A DNA stretch of 64,000 bases, taken from the NCBI RefSeq assembly GCF_028335745.1, contig NZ_CP116477.1, positions 3,658,001 through 3,722,000 on the forward strand, written 5' to 3'. This document shows positions 1 to 11,946 of the stretch, piece by piece. The notes below the pieces were generated by a model. The model was not told the DNA's origin and made no database searches. It was given only the letters and a program-made list of their open reading frames with translations. Within the stretch, counting starts at the first letter, position 1. Every line of letters begins with the position of its first letter. The stretch comes from Pectobacterium sp. A5351. GTDB lineage: Bacteria; Pseudomonadota; Gammaproteobacteria; Enterobacterales; Enterobacteriaceae. The position numbers were made by a program, and so were the translations under genes.

Positions 1-801
1 CTTCACCGCCTGCATCGCGGCACGTACCAGATTCGTATCACGGAGGTACACGTTCTGTGCGCCGCGATGCATAATGACAAAGCTCCATGCGCGCTCAAAT
101 ACGTGTGAAAGCGGTAAGAAACAGAGCGATACGTCATTTTCCGACATATCCAGACGATCGTCATGCAGCTTAAGCTGCATCGCCATGTTGGTGTAATCCA
201 GCATGACGCCTTTCGGTTCGCCGGTGGTGCCAGAGGTATAAATCAGCGTAAACAGATCGTTGAGATCGCGGCTATCGATGCGCGTTTGCCATTCTTCACG
301 CCAGAAATCGTCTACCGCCTGCGCTTCAAATTCCTGTAGAGATTGCGCAATATCGCTACCGCGCAGATTAATGCCTTCATCCATCACGATAATATTTCGC
401 AGTTGCGGACAGGTATCACGCAGCGCCAGCAAGGCATCCAACTGCGCCTGCCCCCCAACGAATATCGTACGAATATCGGCATCATTGATGATAAACGCCG
501 CCTGTGCCGCCGTATTCGTGGCATAGATTGGCACACTGATCGCCCGCAGGTGCAGCAGCGCCAAATCGGCCAGCGACCAGTTCATCGAGTTATAAGAAAA
601 AATAGCCACCCGCTCCTGAACATCTACGCCCAGCGCTAAAAGCGCGCTGGCAATGCGCTGAATGCGCTGTCCGGCCTGTGTCCAGGTGAGCTGTTTTTCG
701 CCCGCAGGCGTCCACTCGCGCAACGCAATACGACCCGCGCAGTGATTGATCCGATCTTGAACCCGGTGCACCACATGATATGGCTGTAAATGATTAGTCA
801 T
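1..801 (-). CDS. AMP-binding long-chain acyl-CoA ligase, N-terminal part (cut by window edge)
   Basis: The minus-strand reading frame opens with ATG at 801 and stays open for 267 codons to the window edge, so only the N-terminal part is present. It has the adenylate-forming signature YTSGTTGEPKG at about residues 187-197, followed by the typical LPLSHVFERAW segment seen in long-chain fatty acid CoA ligases. The family activates a fatty acid with ATP and then forms the CoA thioester, at the membrane or in the cytosol. The gene is divergent from the leucine operon. Substrate and exact name cannot be settled without the C-terminal part. Confidence 0.85.
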   Translation of the reverse strand, partial: MTNHLQPYHVVHRVQDRINHCAGRIALREWTPAGEKQLTWTQAGQRIQRIASALLALGVDVQERVAIFSYNSMNWSLADLALLHLRAISVPIYATNTAAQAAFIINDADIRTIFVGGQAQLDALLALRDTCPQLRNIIVMDEGINLRGSDIAQSLQEFEAQAVDDFWREEWQTRIDSRDLNDLFTLIYTSGTTGEPKGVMLDYTNMAMQLKLHDDRLDMSENDVSLCFLPLSHVFERAWSFVIMHRGAQNVYLRDTNLVRAAMQAVK

Positions 802-966
802 CTGTAAAAGAATTTATAAGGGAAATGAATTCGACAGCGTTTCAGCGTACAACTGTACATTATTTGGCGTGCAGTCTACCGTCATTGTTCAAAACCGCAA
901 CGTTCTTTCGTGCATTCGCCGCTGGCTATAGCTGGTTTACTTGACGCACATCACACCAATCAAAAG

Positions 967-995
967 TTGACATATCCCTGATAATCGCGTACCAA
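967..995 (+). promoter_or_regulatory. Candidate sigma-70 promoter of the leucine operon
   Basis: A perfect -35 hexamer TTGACA lies at 967-972. A spacer of 17 bases leads to a weak -10 candidate TACCAA at 990-995. This would start transcription a few bases downstream, about 25-30 bases before the leuL start codon, as expected for an attenuated operon. The -10 assignment is an inference. Confidence 0.5.
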
Positions 996-1029
996 TAAAG
1001 CAACACCGAATTTTAGATGACGAGACACC

Positions 1030-1113
1030 ATGTTCAACTTTACTGTCCTACTAAGCCTACTACTAAACGCATCCTTCTTGCGCGGTAGGTTTGTGGGCAG
1101 AGTTCAGAACTAA
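1030..1113 (+). CDS. leuL: leu operon leader peptide
   Basis: A 27-codon ORF encodes a leader peptide with five CTA leucine codons (codons 7, 8, 10, 11 and 12) plus TTG at codon 17. It shares the LNAS..LRGR pattern with the E. coli LeuL peptide. CTA is a rare leucine codon in enterobacteria, so ribosome stalling here should report leucyl-tRNA shortage. The ORF ends 23 bases before a strong terminator hairpin, which is the classical arrangement for attenuation of leuABCD. Confidence 0.93.
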   Translation: MFNFTVLLSLLLNASFLRGRFVGRVQN

Positions 1114-1136
1114 GTTTCTCGCCACACGATACAAAA

Positions 1137-1165
1137 AACCCGCGCTGATGCGCGGGTTTTTTTTT
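1137..1165 (+). terminator. leu attenuator terminator
   Basis: A perfect 9-bp stem (1137-1145 with 1150-1158) closes a TGAT loop and runs into a run of T residues up to 1165. It lies between leuL and leuA and is the intrinsic terminator that is avoided when the ribosome stalls on the leuL leucine codons. Confidence 0.93.
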
Positions 1166-1212
1166 ACTCGCCGAGCGCCAAGTACAAGTAGACACGACAA
1201 GGAACTAAACCG

Positions 1213-3902
<2,690 letters not shown>

Positions 3903-3904
3903 CC

Positions 3905-5305
3905 ATGGGTAAGACGTTATATCAAAAATTGTTCGACGCGCATGTGGTTCATGAAGCGCCGAACGAAACGCCGCTGCTGTATATCGACAGACATCTGGTA
4001 CATGAAGTGACTTCCCCACAGGCCTTCGACGGCCTGCGCGCGATGGGCCGTAAGGTTCGTCAACCGGGGAAAACCTTCGCGACCATGGACCACAACGTGT
4101 CCACGCAGACCAAAGACATCAACGCCAGTGGCGAGATGGCCCGTATTCAGATGCAGGAGTTAATCAAGAACTGTGCAGAATTCGGCGTTCAACTGTATGA
4201 CCTGAACCACCCCTATCAGGGCATCGTTCACGTTATCGGCCCTGAACAAGGGATGACGCTGCCGGGTATGACCATCGTCTGCGGTGACTCACACACGGCA
4301 ACGCACGGCGCGTTTGGCTCACTGGCCTTCGGTATCGGTACGTCGGAAGTGGAACATGTGCTGGCAACGCAAACCCTGAAACAGGGTCGCGCCAAAACCA
4401 TGAAGATTGAAGTTACCGGTGATGCCCCACACGGCATCACCGCGAAAGACATCGTGCTGGCGATCATCGGTAAAACCGGTAGCGCAGGCGGTACTGGTCA
4501 CGTCGTTGAATTCTGTGGTAAAGCCATTCGTGCGCTGAGCATGGAAGGTCGTATGACGCTGTGCAACATGGCGATTGAAATGGGGGCGAAAGCCGGGCTG
4601 GTTGCGCCGGACGAAACCACCTTCAACTACCTGAAAGGCCGTCAATTTGCGCCGAAAGACGCCAATTGGGACGCCGCCGTCACCTACTGGAGCACGTTGA
4701 AATCGGATGATGATGCGCAGTTTGATACGGTTGTCACGCTGGACGCTGCTCAGATCGCACCGCAGGTCACCTGGGGCACCAACCCCGGCCAGGTTATCGC
4801 CGTCAATCAGGAAATCCCTAACCCAGATTCCTTCAGCGATCCGGTAGAGCGCGCCTCTGCCGCCAAAGCGCTGGCTTATATGGATCTGCAACCCGGCATT
4901 AAACTGACCGACGTGAAGATCGATAAGGTTTTCATTGGCTCCTGTACCAACTCGCGCATTGAAGATTTGCGCGCGGCGGCAGAAATCGCCAAAGGGCGCA
5001 AAGTCGCCGCTGGCGTACAGGCTATCGTTGTACCCGGCTCCGGCCCGGTAAAAACCATGGCGGAGCTGGAAGGGCTGGATAAAGTGTTCATCGAGGCGGG
5101 CTTTGAGTGGCGCTTACCGGGCTGCTCCATGTGTCTGGCGATGAACAATGACCGCCTGAACCCCGGCGAGCGTTGCGCCTCAACCAGTAACCGTAATTTT
5201 GAAGGTCGTCAGGGGCGCGCAGGCCGCACCCACCTGGTCAGCCCGGCAATGGCTGCGGCTGCCGCAGTGACGGGTCGCTTTGCCGACGTCCGAGAGTTGA
5301 ATTAA
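3905..5305 (+). CDS. leuC: 3-isopropylmalate dehydratase large subunit
   Basis: The 466-residue large subunit of isopropylmalate isomerase, which with LeuD interconverts 2- and 3-isopropylmalate using a [4Fe-4S] cluster. It starts two bases after the leuB stop. Aconitase-family features are visible: [21 protein letters not shown], and the cluster cysteines in [20 protein letters not shown] (one Cys) and [11 protein letters not shown] (two Cys). Length and ends match the E. coli protein, and no lesion is seen. Confidence 0.97.
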   Translation: MGKTLYQKLFDAHVVHEAPNETPLLYIDRHLVHEVTSPQAFDGLRAMGRKVRQPGKTFATMDHNVSTQTKDINASGEMARIQMQELIKNCAEFGVQLYDLNHPYQGIVHVIGPEQGMTLPGMTIVCGDSHTATHGAFGSLAFGIGTSEVEHVLATQTLKQGRAKTMKIEVTGDAPHGITAKDIVLAIIGKTGSAGGTGHVVEFCGKAIRALSMEGRMTLCNMAIEMGAKAGLVAPDETTFNYLKGRQFAPKDANWDAAVTYWSTLKSDDDAQFDTVVTLDAAQIAPQVTWGTNPGQVIAVNQEIPNPDSFSDPVERASAAKALAYMDLQPGIKLTDVKIDKVFIGSCTNSRIEDLRAAAEIAKGRKVAAGVQAIVVPGSGPVKTMAELEGLDKVFIEAGFEWRLPGCSMCLAMNNDRLNPGERCASTSNRNFEGRQGRAGRTHLVSPAMAAAAAVTGRFADVRELN

Positions 5306-5318
5306 GAGAGAAACCAAC

Positions 5319-5921
5319 ATGGCTAAATTTACTCAACACACGGGTCTGGTGGTTCCTCTGGATGCCGCTAACGTCGATACCGACGCCATCATTCCCAAGC
5401 AGTTTCTGCAAAAGGTGACGCGTACCGGTTTCGGCCAACATCTGTTTCACGACTGGCGCTTTCTGGACGATGCGGGGCAACAGCCCAATCCTGAGTTTGT
5501 GCTGAACCAGGCGCATTACAAAGGGGCAAGCATCCTGCTGGCGCGGGAAAACTTCGGCTGTGGCTCTTCCCGTGAGCACGCACCGTGGGCACTGACCGAT
5601 TACGGCTTCAAAGTCGTTATCGCCCCAAGCTTCGCCGATATTTTCTACGGCAACTCGTTTAACAACCAGCTGCTGCCGGTAAAACTGAGCGACGAGGAAG
5701 TGGACGAGCTGTTCAAGCTGGTTGATGGTCAGGAAGGGATTACCTTCACGGTCGATCTGGAAAATCAGGTCGTTCAGGCAGGCAGCAAACGCTATCCGTT
5801 CGAAATCGACAGCTTCCGCCGTCACTGCATGATCAACGGGTTAGACAGCATCGGCCTGACGTTGCAACACGAAGCGTCTATCACCGAGTATGAAAAGAAT
5901 CAGCCTGCTTTTCTGAACTGA
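5319..5921 (+). CDS. leuD: 3-isopropylmalate dehydratase small subunit
   Basis: The 200-residue small (swivel-domain) subunit of isopropylmalate isomerase, partner of LeuC. Recognisable segments are [11 protein letters not shown] near the N terminus and the substrate-contacting [13 protein letters not shown] loop. A ribosome-binding stretch (agagagaaac) lies before ATG 5319. It is the last gene of leuABCD. Only 22 bases separate its stop from the left end of an insertion-sequence relic, so the native downstream sequence and any operon terminator have been replaced. Confidence 0.96.
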   Translation: MAKFTQHTGLVVPLDAANVDTDAIIPKQFLQKVTRTGFGQHLFHDWRFLDDAGQQPNPEFVLNQAHYKGASILLARENFGCGSSREHAPWALTDYGFKVVIAPSFADIFYGNSFNNQLLPVKLSDEEVDELFKLVDGQEGITFTVDLENQVVQAGSKRYPFEIDSFRRHCMINGLDSIGLTLQHEASITEYEKNQPAFLN

Positions 5922-5943
5922 TTTGAGATAACAGATAACGATT

Positions 5944-6697
5944 TGTACTGCACCCCAAAAGTTGGATACCCAACGGAGTAAGGTGCAGTTTTTTATGGCA
6001 AAATCAAAATATCCCCTCGAAACCAGACAGGCAGTGATCAGACACTACCTCTCCGGTAATAACGGTACACAACGGATCGCAGAACATTTTGGTGTTGAAA
6101 GAACATCGGTTCGTCGTTAGGTCAGAACCTGGCAATTACACGGTATTGATGGCATCACCTGGAAAAATGACCGCCATTCTCCGGCGTTCCGGATTGCTGT
6201 TGTCCAGACGGCTCTCGGTGAAAAACTTTCGATGCGTGAAGCCTCCGCACGGTTTAATATCTCAAATGAAACTGTTGTCCGGCACTGGGTTAATGTCTAC
6301 AAAATCTCAGGCCAGAAAGGCCTTCTGAGCATAAAACCCGGCCGGAGCAAAGACATGACAAAACCCAAACAAACATCCCCGTTTACCGATGAGGCGCTGG
6401 AAAAGTTATCCCCCGCAGAACTGCGGACTGAGCTCTGTTACCTGCGAGCAGAGAATGCCTACCTAAAAAAGCTGAAGGCCTTAGTTCAACGCGAGAAAAA
6501 CGGAATCAGTAAACGAAGGCGTGAGTATTCCCTCAGTGACCTTCTGCGTACCGCAGGCATGTCCCGCAGTACGTGGTATCACAATATGAATGCGCTGAAG
6601 CGCGCGGATAAGCATGCTGAGCTGAAAAACAAAATCAGTGAGATGGGACTTCGGTGCATCAAAAGCCAATGAAAAGTGGGTTACCGACAGCAGTTTT
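5944..6697 (+). mobile_element. Decayed IS150-group (IS3 family) insertion sequence
   Basis: The left end is kept: an IS3-type terminal sequence TGTACTGCACCCC begins at 5944. The transposase frame starts at ATG 5995. The right part is missing: the element has an internal deletion near 6645 and then stops at about 6697, where truncated chemoreceptor sequence begins. No right inverted repeat was found. The element cannot move by itself. It lies just downstream of leuD. Confidence 0.85.
5995..6697 (+). pseudogene. Broken IS150-group transposase (orfA plus remnants of orfB)
   Basis: Reading from ATG 5995 gives an IS150-type OrfA with two helix-turn-helix segments. Codon 42 is an amber TAG (6118-6120) where a Trp would be expected after VRR. 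The frame then runs on through KLKALVQREK into the OrfB start (STWYHNM), so the usual frameshift junction of OrfA and OrfB also appears fused. Near 6645 the sequence jumps from ISEM directly to a segment that reads DFGASKANEKWVTD in another frame, which is the DDE-domain start of IS150 OrfB. The intervening codons, and all sequence after about 6697, are lost. Confidence 0.85.
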
Positions 6698-7630
6698 CGT
6701 CGAACTGCGGTGAATTGACTCTGCACTGTCGCGTACCGAACCAACCGTTTCCGAGATCGAATCTTGCATTTGCTGGATATTGTTCCATAGGATGCCGATT
6801 TCATTGCTTCCCACAACCACGCTCACGCGCGTTAAGTCCCCGTGAGCAATCGCCTGTATGCATGATACCCAATACTGAATTGGGTTAATAATAACCCGAC
6901 GAATGACTAAGAACGTCATACCCGTTAATACGATGGCTAAAATAAATGCGCCCGTCATGAGCGTATATCCCAGTGTCGAATTCCTTTCTGCCGTCACATT
7001 AATATTTTTTGCCATCTCAACCCGATAAAGATAAGACGCTTTCAACGGCACATCATAGTCATCATCCAATTTAGACATCACCGTCGACTCAAACGCATTG
7101 AGTTCTTCAACGTTACCCTTTTTCGCGATGTCAAACATAGGTTTGATCCCGCGCTCAACATAATCGCTATAGCGTGCTTTTAATTCATTGTCGCGAGCGA
7201 GTTCAAGATCAGAGCGCACTGCTCTATTTTGATACCCATTGAACATTTGCTGAGACAGCGACAGACGCTCTTCTGCGGCTTTCATGCTGGCGTTATAGTT
7301 ATCCGTAAGTCCATTGCGTAAATGATTCACGGCATGAAGCAAATTCATACGCGCCGCACGCATATGGTTAGCGCTATCCACTAACTCCATTCGCACATTC
7401 AATTCCAAGGTAGAATCATTTAGCGACAGTTCAGCCTGCTTCAGAAAATACGATGATGTGGAGATCGCCAAGGCAAAAAGCAGTAAAACACCAGAAAAAA
7501 CAATGATGAAAAGTGGCGTCAGTTTGATGTTATGCAACCCGGAAGCGGAATGCCGGGATTCTGGTTGCTCATAAATCGCTATTGACTGGTAAGGGGCATC
7601 GCTCGTTTTTACATCCATCGGGTTATTCAA
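6698..7630 (-). pseudogene. Methyl-accepting chemotaxis protein, truncated after HAMP domain
   Basis: The N-terminal half of a Tar-type chemoreceptor is intact. A first membrane helix lies at about residues 35-58, followed by a periplasmic four-helix ligand domain (MRAARMNLLHAVNHLR). A second membrane helix lies at about 225-247, followed by a HAMP segment that ends in SVRDSAESIHRSS. At about 6698 the sequence switches to insertion-sequence DNA. The frame then reads only a short foreign tail, so the methylation and CheA/CheW signalling region is missing. The start is TTG 7630 or ATG 7618. It would insert in the membrane but cannot signal. Confidence 0.85.
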
Positions 7631-8122
7631 AACATTGCTGTGAAGTAAATTGCAGGCAAGCCGAGGAAAATAACATTCCGCCGCATGTTACATAATATTT
7701 AAGGATTGTGACAATCCGCATTAAATACAAGAGAAAAAACATCAGACCATAAAAAATAATTTATCGCTAAGATCGCCATCACAACCCCCATAATTTTAAA
7801 AAATATTATTCCCAGAAAAATAATTTAAAATAAAATCATTACACTGAACCAGTGAATAATTTTATTTATTCTTCTTACAGCAAGATTAATCAGAGGAATA
7901 AAAATGATAAATGAACGCATGCTATTTTCCTGAAAATAGCCCTTCCTAACAGTCAACGTTACTGATAAATTTATTATCCTATATATTCTGAATATAAAAG
8001 CACCACACAAGGCTAACGAGGATCTCATACATTGATAAAACCGGATTATCGTTGCAACCACGGTGTTTTTCCGCTGGCATACTATACTGAAAGTAATTTA
8101 TTCAATGAGTGAGGGGGAATCT
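7631..8122. other. AT-rich intergenic region between chemoreceptor relic and tnaC
   Basis: This stretch of 492 bases is clearly richer in A and T than its neighbours and holds no convincing gene. It must contain the promoter for tnaC-tnaA. A TATACT motif at 8084-8089 is a possible -10, but no good -35 at standard spacing was found, consistent with an activator-dependent promoter. No CRP site could be assigned with confidence by eye. Confidence 0.5.
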
Positions 8123-8233
8123 ATGACACGCATTATTCAGCGTTACCATTTAAGTATTTCTGGTGATTGCCGAGCCTGGTTCAATATCGACCACCGCCTC
8201 ACCGATGATTTCCCTCAACCACATCATGCCTAA
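8123..8233 (+). CDS. tnaC: TnaC-like tryptophan-sensing leader peptide
   Basis: A 36-codon ORF 106 bases upstream of the tryptophanase gene. It contains WFNIDHRLTDDFP, which aligns with the WFNID...P core of the E. coli TnaC arrest peptide. The spacing from the critical Trp (residue 19) to the critical Pro (residue 31) is 12, exactly as in E. coli. A strong ribosome site (gagggggaat) precedes ATG 8123. In E. coli the arrest Pro is the last codon; here five residues (QPHHA) follow before the stop. The spacer to tnaA is C-rich and G-poor, as expected for a Rho loading region. It should induce tnaA when free tryptophan is high. Confidence 0.88.
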   Translation: MTRIIQRYHLSISGDCRAWFNIDHRLTDDFPQPHHA

Positions 8234-8339
8234 ATCAGCGCCACGCTGATCGCTTCCTGTTGCTGCATTCCTTTCCCTGCGTCACATAACGTGTCGCAAC
8301 GAGCTTTTTTTCTTGAGAATTTTTCTGGAGATAAATGGC

Positions 8340-9740
8340 ATGAAACGCATTCCTGAACCATTCCGCATTAAAATGGTAGAAAACATACGCATGACAACCC
8401 AGGCGGAACGTAAAAAAGCGTTAACCGAGGCGGGATATAACCCTTTTCTGCTGCGTAGCGAAGACGTCTACATCGACCTGCTGACCGATTCTGGCACCGG
8501 CGCAATGAGTGACCGCCAGTGGGCGGGTTTAATGATGGGTGATGAAGCCTACGCGGGGTCACGTAACTATTATCATCTGTGTGAAAAAGTCGAAACCTTA
8601 CTGGGCTACCCGTTTACGATTCCCACCCACCAAGGGCGCGGCGCCGAGCAGATTTTATTTCCCTGTCTGATAGCCAAGAAGCAGCGGGCTGGCGGCGCGA
8701 AAAAGCCCGTCTTCATTTCTAACTTTCACTTCGATACCACCGCAGCACACGTTGAGTTGAACGGCGCACGGGCCATTAACGTCGTTACGCCAAAGGCCTT
8801 TGATACCAACACGGCCTATGACTGGAAAGGCGATTTCGATCTGGATCAGTTACAAAGCGTGATTTCACAGCATGGCGCGGAGAATGTCGTCGCCATCATC
8901 ACCACGGTAACCTGTAACAGTTCCGGCGGCCAACCCGTCTCAATGAGCAACATGCGCGACGTTTACCGTATTGCACAACAGCACCATATCCCCGTGGTGA
9001 TTGATTCGGCACGTTTCTGCGAAAACGCCTGGTTTATCAAACAGCGCGAAGCGGGCTACGCGGACAAATCTATTAAAGCCATCGTGCATGAGATGTATGA
9101 ATACGGCGATATGCTGACGATGTCCGCCAAGAAAGATCCGATGGTCAATATCGGCGGATTATGCTGCTTCCGTAGTGATGAAGACCTATTTAACGAGGTG
9201 CGCATTCGCTGCGTTCCAATGGAAGGTTTCGTCACCTATGGCGGGCTGGCTGGGCGAGATATGGAAGCGCTCGCCATCGGTCTGGAAGAAGGAATGGATG
9301 AAGACTATTTGGCCTACCGCATTGGGCAAGTCGCCTATCTCGGAGAACGCCTGAAAGCCGGGGGAATTCCGATTCAGTATCCGGTTGGTGGACATGCTGT
9401 GTTTGTCGATGCAGCGCGGCTATTACCCCATATTCCACCAGAGCAGTTTCCAGCACAGGCGCTTAACAATGCGCTGTATCTGGAAGCCGGCATCCGCAGC
9501 GTTGAAATCGGCTCACTTCTGCTGGGGCGCGATCCCGACACCGGGCAACAGAAGGCGTCACCGCTTGAGCTGCTGCGCCTGACCATCCCGCGCCGAGTCT
9601 ATACCAACGACCACATGGACTATATTGCAGATGCCCTTATCACACTAAAAACCCGCGCCAACGATATTAAAGGGCTCACATTCACCTATGAACCGCCCGT
9701 ACTACGGCACTTTGTCGCCCGCCTAAAACCGGTGGAATAA
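8340..9740 (+). CDS. tnaA: Tryptophanase (beta-eliminating PLP lyase)
   Basis: A 466-residue PLP enzyme of the tryptophanase / tyrosine phenol-lyase family, which splits the aromatic amino acid to indole (or phenol), pyruvate and ammonia. The PLP lysine lies in MSAKKD (about residue 265). The C-terminal VLRHF carries the His found in tryptophanase where tyrosine phenol-lyase has Phe. RSVEIGS lacks the Arg typical of tyrosine phenol-lyase. Other stretches ([20 protein letters not shown]) look more like tyrosine phenol-lyase, so this is a divergent member. The Trp-sensing leader favours tryptophanase. Start ATG 8340 has ctggag nine bases upstream. No tnaB permease follows. Confidence 0.87.
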   Translation: MKRIPEPFRIKMVENIRMTTQAERKKALTEAGYNPFLLRSEDVYIDLLTDSGTGAMSDRQWAGLMMGDEAYAGSRNYYHLCEKVETLLGYPFTIPTHQGRGAEQILFPCLIAKKQRAGGAKKPVFISNFHFDTTAAHVELNGARAINVVTPKAFDTNTAYDWKGDFDLDQLQSVISQHGAENVVAIITTVTCNSSGGQPVSMSNMRDVYRIAQQHHIPVVIDSARFCENAWFIKQREAGYADKSIKAIVHEMYEYGDMLTMSAKKDPMVNIGGLCCFRSDEDLFNEVRIRCVPMEGFVTYGGLAGRDMEALAIGLEEGMDEDYLAYRIGQVAYLGERLKAGGIPIQYPVGGHAVFVDAARLLPHIPPEQFPAQALNNALYLEAGIRSVEIGSLLLGRDPDTGQQKASPLELLRLTIPRRVYTNDHMDYIADALITLKTRANDIKGLTFTYEPPVLRHFVARLKPVE

Positions 9741-9749
9741 CCTGCCGTA

Positions 9750-9790
9750 AGCATGCCCGACGCCTTTCTCTGCGGGCATGCTCCCTCTTC
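9750..9790 (+). terminator. Hairpin downstream of tnaA
   Basis: A 10-bp stem (9750-9759 with 9773-9782, AGCATGCCCG / CGGGCATGCT) lies ten bases after the tnaA stop and is followed by a pyrimidine-rich stretch rather than a clean T run. It is a probable terminator or mRNA-protecting hairpin. Confidence 0.65.
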
Positions 9791-9879
9791 TGTCTTGCTC
9801 TGCTGCCATTTGCTTTTGCGAAGCTGCACGCAGGCCCGTCACGCCATTTAATTAAAAGGTTGCGGCAAGGCCAATACCC

Positions 9880-10182
9880 AAAAAAAACCAGCGAAAAATT
9901 CGCTGGCTGGTGAAACGTCACCATTACTCAGAATACATTGTTTTACTTAAAAATTTTTACTCAGAATAAATTGTTTCGACCACCTAGAGCCAATGACGGT
10001 ACTCTTCATCAGACATTTCGTTCAGGTGCCACTGCGTTGCCTGCTGCAATAATGCAACGCGCTGTTGGGTAGACATCCATCGCAACCACTTTGCCTTACA
10101 GGTCGATAAGTAGGTTTGATAGAACCGGTACAAACGGGAAATCGCCATAAGCCACCTCCTCTCTTTCCTTGTTGGAAAGTAT
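9880..10182 (-). ncRNA. sgrS: Small RNA SgrS (glucose-phosphate stress), also encoding SgrT
   Basis: The 3' part on the minus strand matches E. coli SgrS in order: CTGAGTA pairing core, a small hairpin (9909-9913 with 9918-9922), then a GC-rich terminator stem (9888-9895 with 9899-9906) and eight Ts ending at 9880. The family uses Hfq to pair with ptsG and manXYZ mRNA and reduce sugar uptake when sugar phosphates build up. It is divergent from sgrR, its activator. The 5' end is estimated from a TATATT -10 candidate (complement of 10189-10194). Unusually the pairing core occurs twice (9924-9943 and 9957-9976). Confidence 0.9.
9984..10148 (-). CDS. sgrT: SgrT, small inhibitor of the glucose PTS transporter
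   Basis: A 54-codon ORF inside the SgrS RNA. It shares with the 43-residue E. coli SgrT the pattern FYQ.Y....K..WLRW.S..QR...L and a Trp soon after. E. coli SgrT blocks the EIICB-Glc transporter directly at the membrane. The ribosome site is excellent (gaggaggtggctt before ATG at 10148). The C terminus has an extra acidic and aromatic tail of about ten residues (MSDEEYRHWL) not present in E. coli. The ORF ends eight bases before the first SgrS pairing repeat. Confidence 0.88.
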   Translation of the reverse strand: MAISRLYRFYQTYLSTCKAKWLRWMSTQQRVALLQQATQWHLNEMSDEEYRHWL

Positions 10183-10238
10183 CGACGTAATATAGGGAAA
10201 GATAAATTGATGACTTTAGTGCAGGGAGTTCCTCTTTT

Positions 10239-11897
10239 ATGTCTTCTCCTCGGCTACAACAACAGTTCATCCGCCTGTGGCAACACTTTCAGGGTCAGGC
10301 CACGGACACCACGCTGCAAGAGCTAACCGGGGTGTTGAATTGCTCACGCCGCCATATTCGTTCACTGCTGAACGCGATGCAGCAGGAAGGCTGGCTCGTC
10401 TGGCAGGCAGAAGCCGGAAGAGGAAAACGCTCTCAGCTCTCTTTTGTGTATACCGGATTAGCCCTCCAGCAGCAGCGCGCCGAGGATCTGCTGGAACAGG
10501 ATCGTATTGAGCAACTGGTGCAGTTAGTGGGTGATAAAGAAGCCGTACGTCAGATGTTACTCGCCCATCTTGGGCGGAGCTTCCGGCAAGGAAAGCATAT
10601 TCTGCGCATCCTCTATTACCGTCCGTTACGCAATTTGCTGCCCGGATCGGCGCTACGGCGTTCAGAAATGCACATCGCACGGCAAATTTTCAGCGGACTC
10701 ACCAATATAAATGAGGAAAATGGGGAAATTAAACCCGATCTGGCCCATCACTGGCAGATGATCTCCCCTCTGCATTGGCGCTTCTACCTGCGCCCGGCGA
10801 TCCGTTTTCATCATGGTCGAGAGCTCACAATGGACGACATCACCACGTCACTCTCTCGCCTTATTCCGTTTCCGCTCTTTTCTCATATTGAAGCCGTCAC
10901 CTCACCGATGCCCTTCGTCGTTGATATTCGGCTACACAGCCCGGATAAATGGCTACCGTGGCTATTAGGCAGCGTGCACGCCATGATCTTGCCGCAAGAG
11001 TGGCAAACGCTACCAGATTTTGCCCAGCACCCGATCGGTACCGGCCCGTATGCCGTGGTGCGTAATAACAGTAACCAGTTGAAAATTCGCGCCTTCGATG
11101 ATTATTTTGGCTATCGGGCGTTAATTGATGAGGTCAATATCTGGGTTCTACCGGACGAACCGGAGGAAATGCCGGTCTCCATTCAGCTACAGTCTGACAA
11201 TTCTCGTCACGAACAGTTGGAAAGTCGGATGGAAGAAGGCGGTTATTTTCTGCTGTTCGACAAACGCTCGCCGTTAGCATCACAGCCAGAAGCGCAGCGG
11301 TGGCTCAGGCAGGTATTTAACCCAATTTCGCTACTCAACCATGCCAACACCAGCAATCAGCGTGATTGGTCGCCGGCCTACAGTCTGCTGCCGCGCTGGC
11401 ACCATCATCACCCCGATATACCGCAATCCCTTCCCAAAGGGCTGACGGACGTCACACTCACGTTCTATCAGGCACACCCTGAATACCGGATATTAAGCGA
11501 GATTATGCGCACGCTGCTGGCGCAGCATGGCGTCACATTGCATATCCAGACGGTCAGTTACGAAGACTGGTATCAAGGGAACGCCGAGAGCGATATCTGG
11601 TTTGGCAGCCTGAACTGCTATTTGCCGCTCGAATTCTCCCTGTTCGCGATGCTCTACGAACTCCCGCTGGTACAGCACTGCCTGGATGACGATCTGCTCG
11701 CGGATGCGCAACAGTGGCGTAACCAGACGCTACCGATGGCGGAGTGGTGTGAAAAACTGATCGCCAGCGGTCAACTGCACCCTCTGCTGCATCATTGGCT
11801 GCAACTTCAGGGGCAGCGCAGTATGCGCGGCGTCAGGATGAATATGCTGGGCTGGTTTGATTTTAAATCTGCCTGGTTCGCGCCGCCGGAACGCTGA
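10239..11897 (+). CDS. sgrR: SgrR, transcriptional activator of sgrS
   Basis: A 552-residue regulator with an N-terminal winged-helix DNA-binding domain (residues about 1-110, [13 protein letters not shown]) fused to a C-terminal domain like periplasmic solute-binding proteins (about 160-end, [27 protein letters not shown]). In E. coli it senses sugar-phosphate stress and switches on sgrS. Sequence is highly conserved with the 551-residue E. coli protein through the last residues [11 protein letters not shown]. It lies divergent from sgrS, 91 bases from the SgrT start. Its last 40 bases recur imperfectly at 14098-14137. Confidence 0.95.
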   Translation: MSSPRLQQQFIRLWQHFQGQATDTTLQELTGVLNCSRRHIRSLLNAMQQEGWLVWQAEAGRGKRSQLSFVYTGLALQQQRAEDLLEQDRIEQLVQLVGDKEAVRQMLLAHLGRSFRQGKHILRILYYRPLRNLLPGSALRRSEMHIARQIFSGLTNINEENGEIKPDLAHHWQMISPLHWRFYLRPAIRFHHGRELTMDDITTSLSRLIPFPLFSHIEAVTSPMPFVVDIRLHSPDKWLPWLLGSVHAMILPQEWQTLPDFAQHPIGTGPYAVVRNNSNQLKIRAFDDYFGYRALIDEVNIWVLPDEPEEMPVSIQLQSDNSRHEQLESRMEEGGYFLLFDKRSPLASQPEAQRWLRQVFNPISLLNHANTSNQRDWSPAYSLLPRWHHHHPDIPQSLPKGLTDVTLTFYQAHPEYRILSEIMRTLLAQHGVTLHIQTVSYEDWYQGNAESDIWFGSLNCYLPLEFSLFAMLYELPLVQHCLDDDLLADAQQWRNQTLPMAEWCEKLIASGQLHPLLHHWLQLQGQRSMRGVRMNMLGWFDFKSAWFAPPER

Positions 11898-11946
11898 CGG
11901 TATCTGAAAAGTGCGGAGCAAAGAGAATTGCACCGCACCCTTCTGC

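Noticed and set aside
6232..6672. An intact transposase gene starting at 6232
   Set aside because: The true frame starts at 5995 and is broken by an amber codon at 6118-6120 and by a deletion near 6645. The shorter frame is only its remainder.
7825..8061. A 78-codon hydrophobic minus-strand frame upstream of tnaC
   Set aside because: It lies in AT-rich DNA where Ile/Phe-rich frames arise by chance. No ribosome site or known family; it also overlaps the expected tna promoter.
8340..9740. Calling the lyase a tyrosine phenol-lyase
   Set aside because: Some blocks look that way, but the Arg typical of TPL is Ile here, the C-terminal residue is His as in tryptophanase, and a tryptophan-sensing leader precedes the gene.
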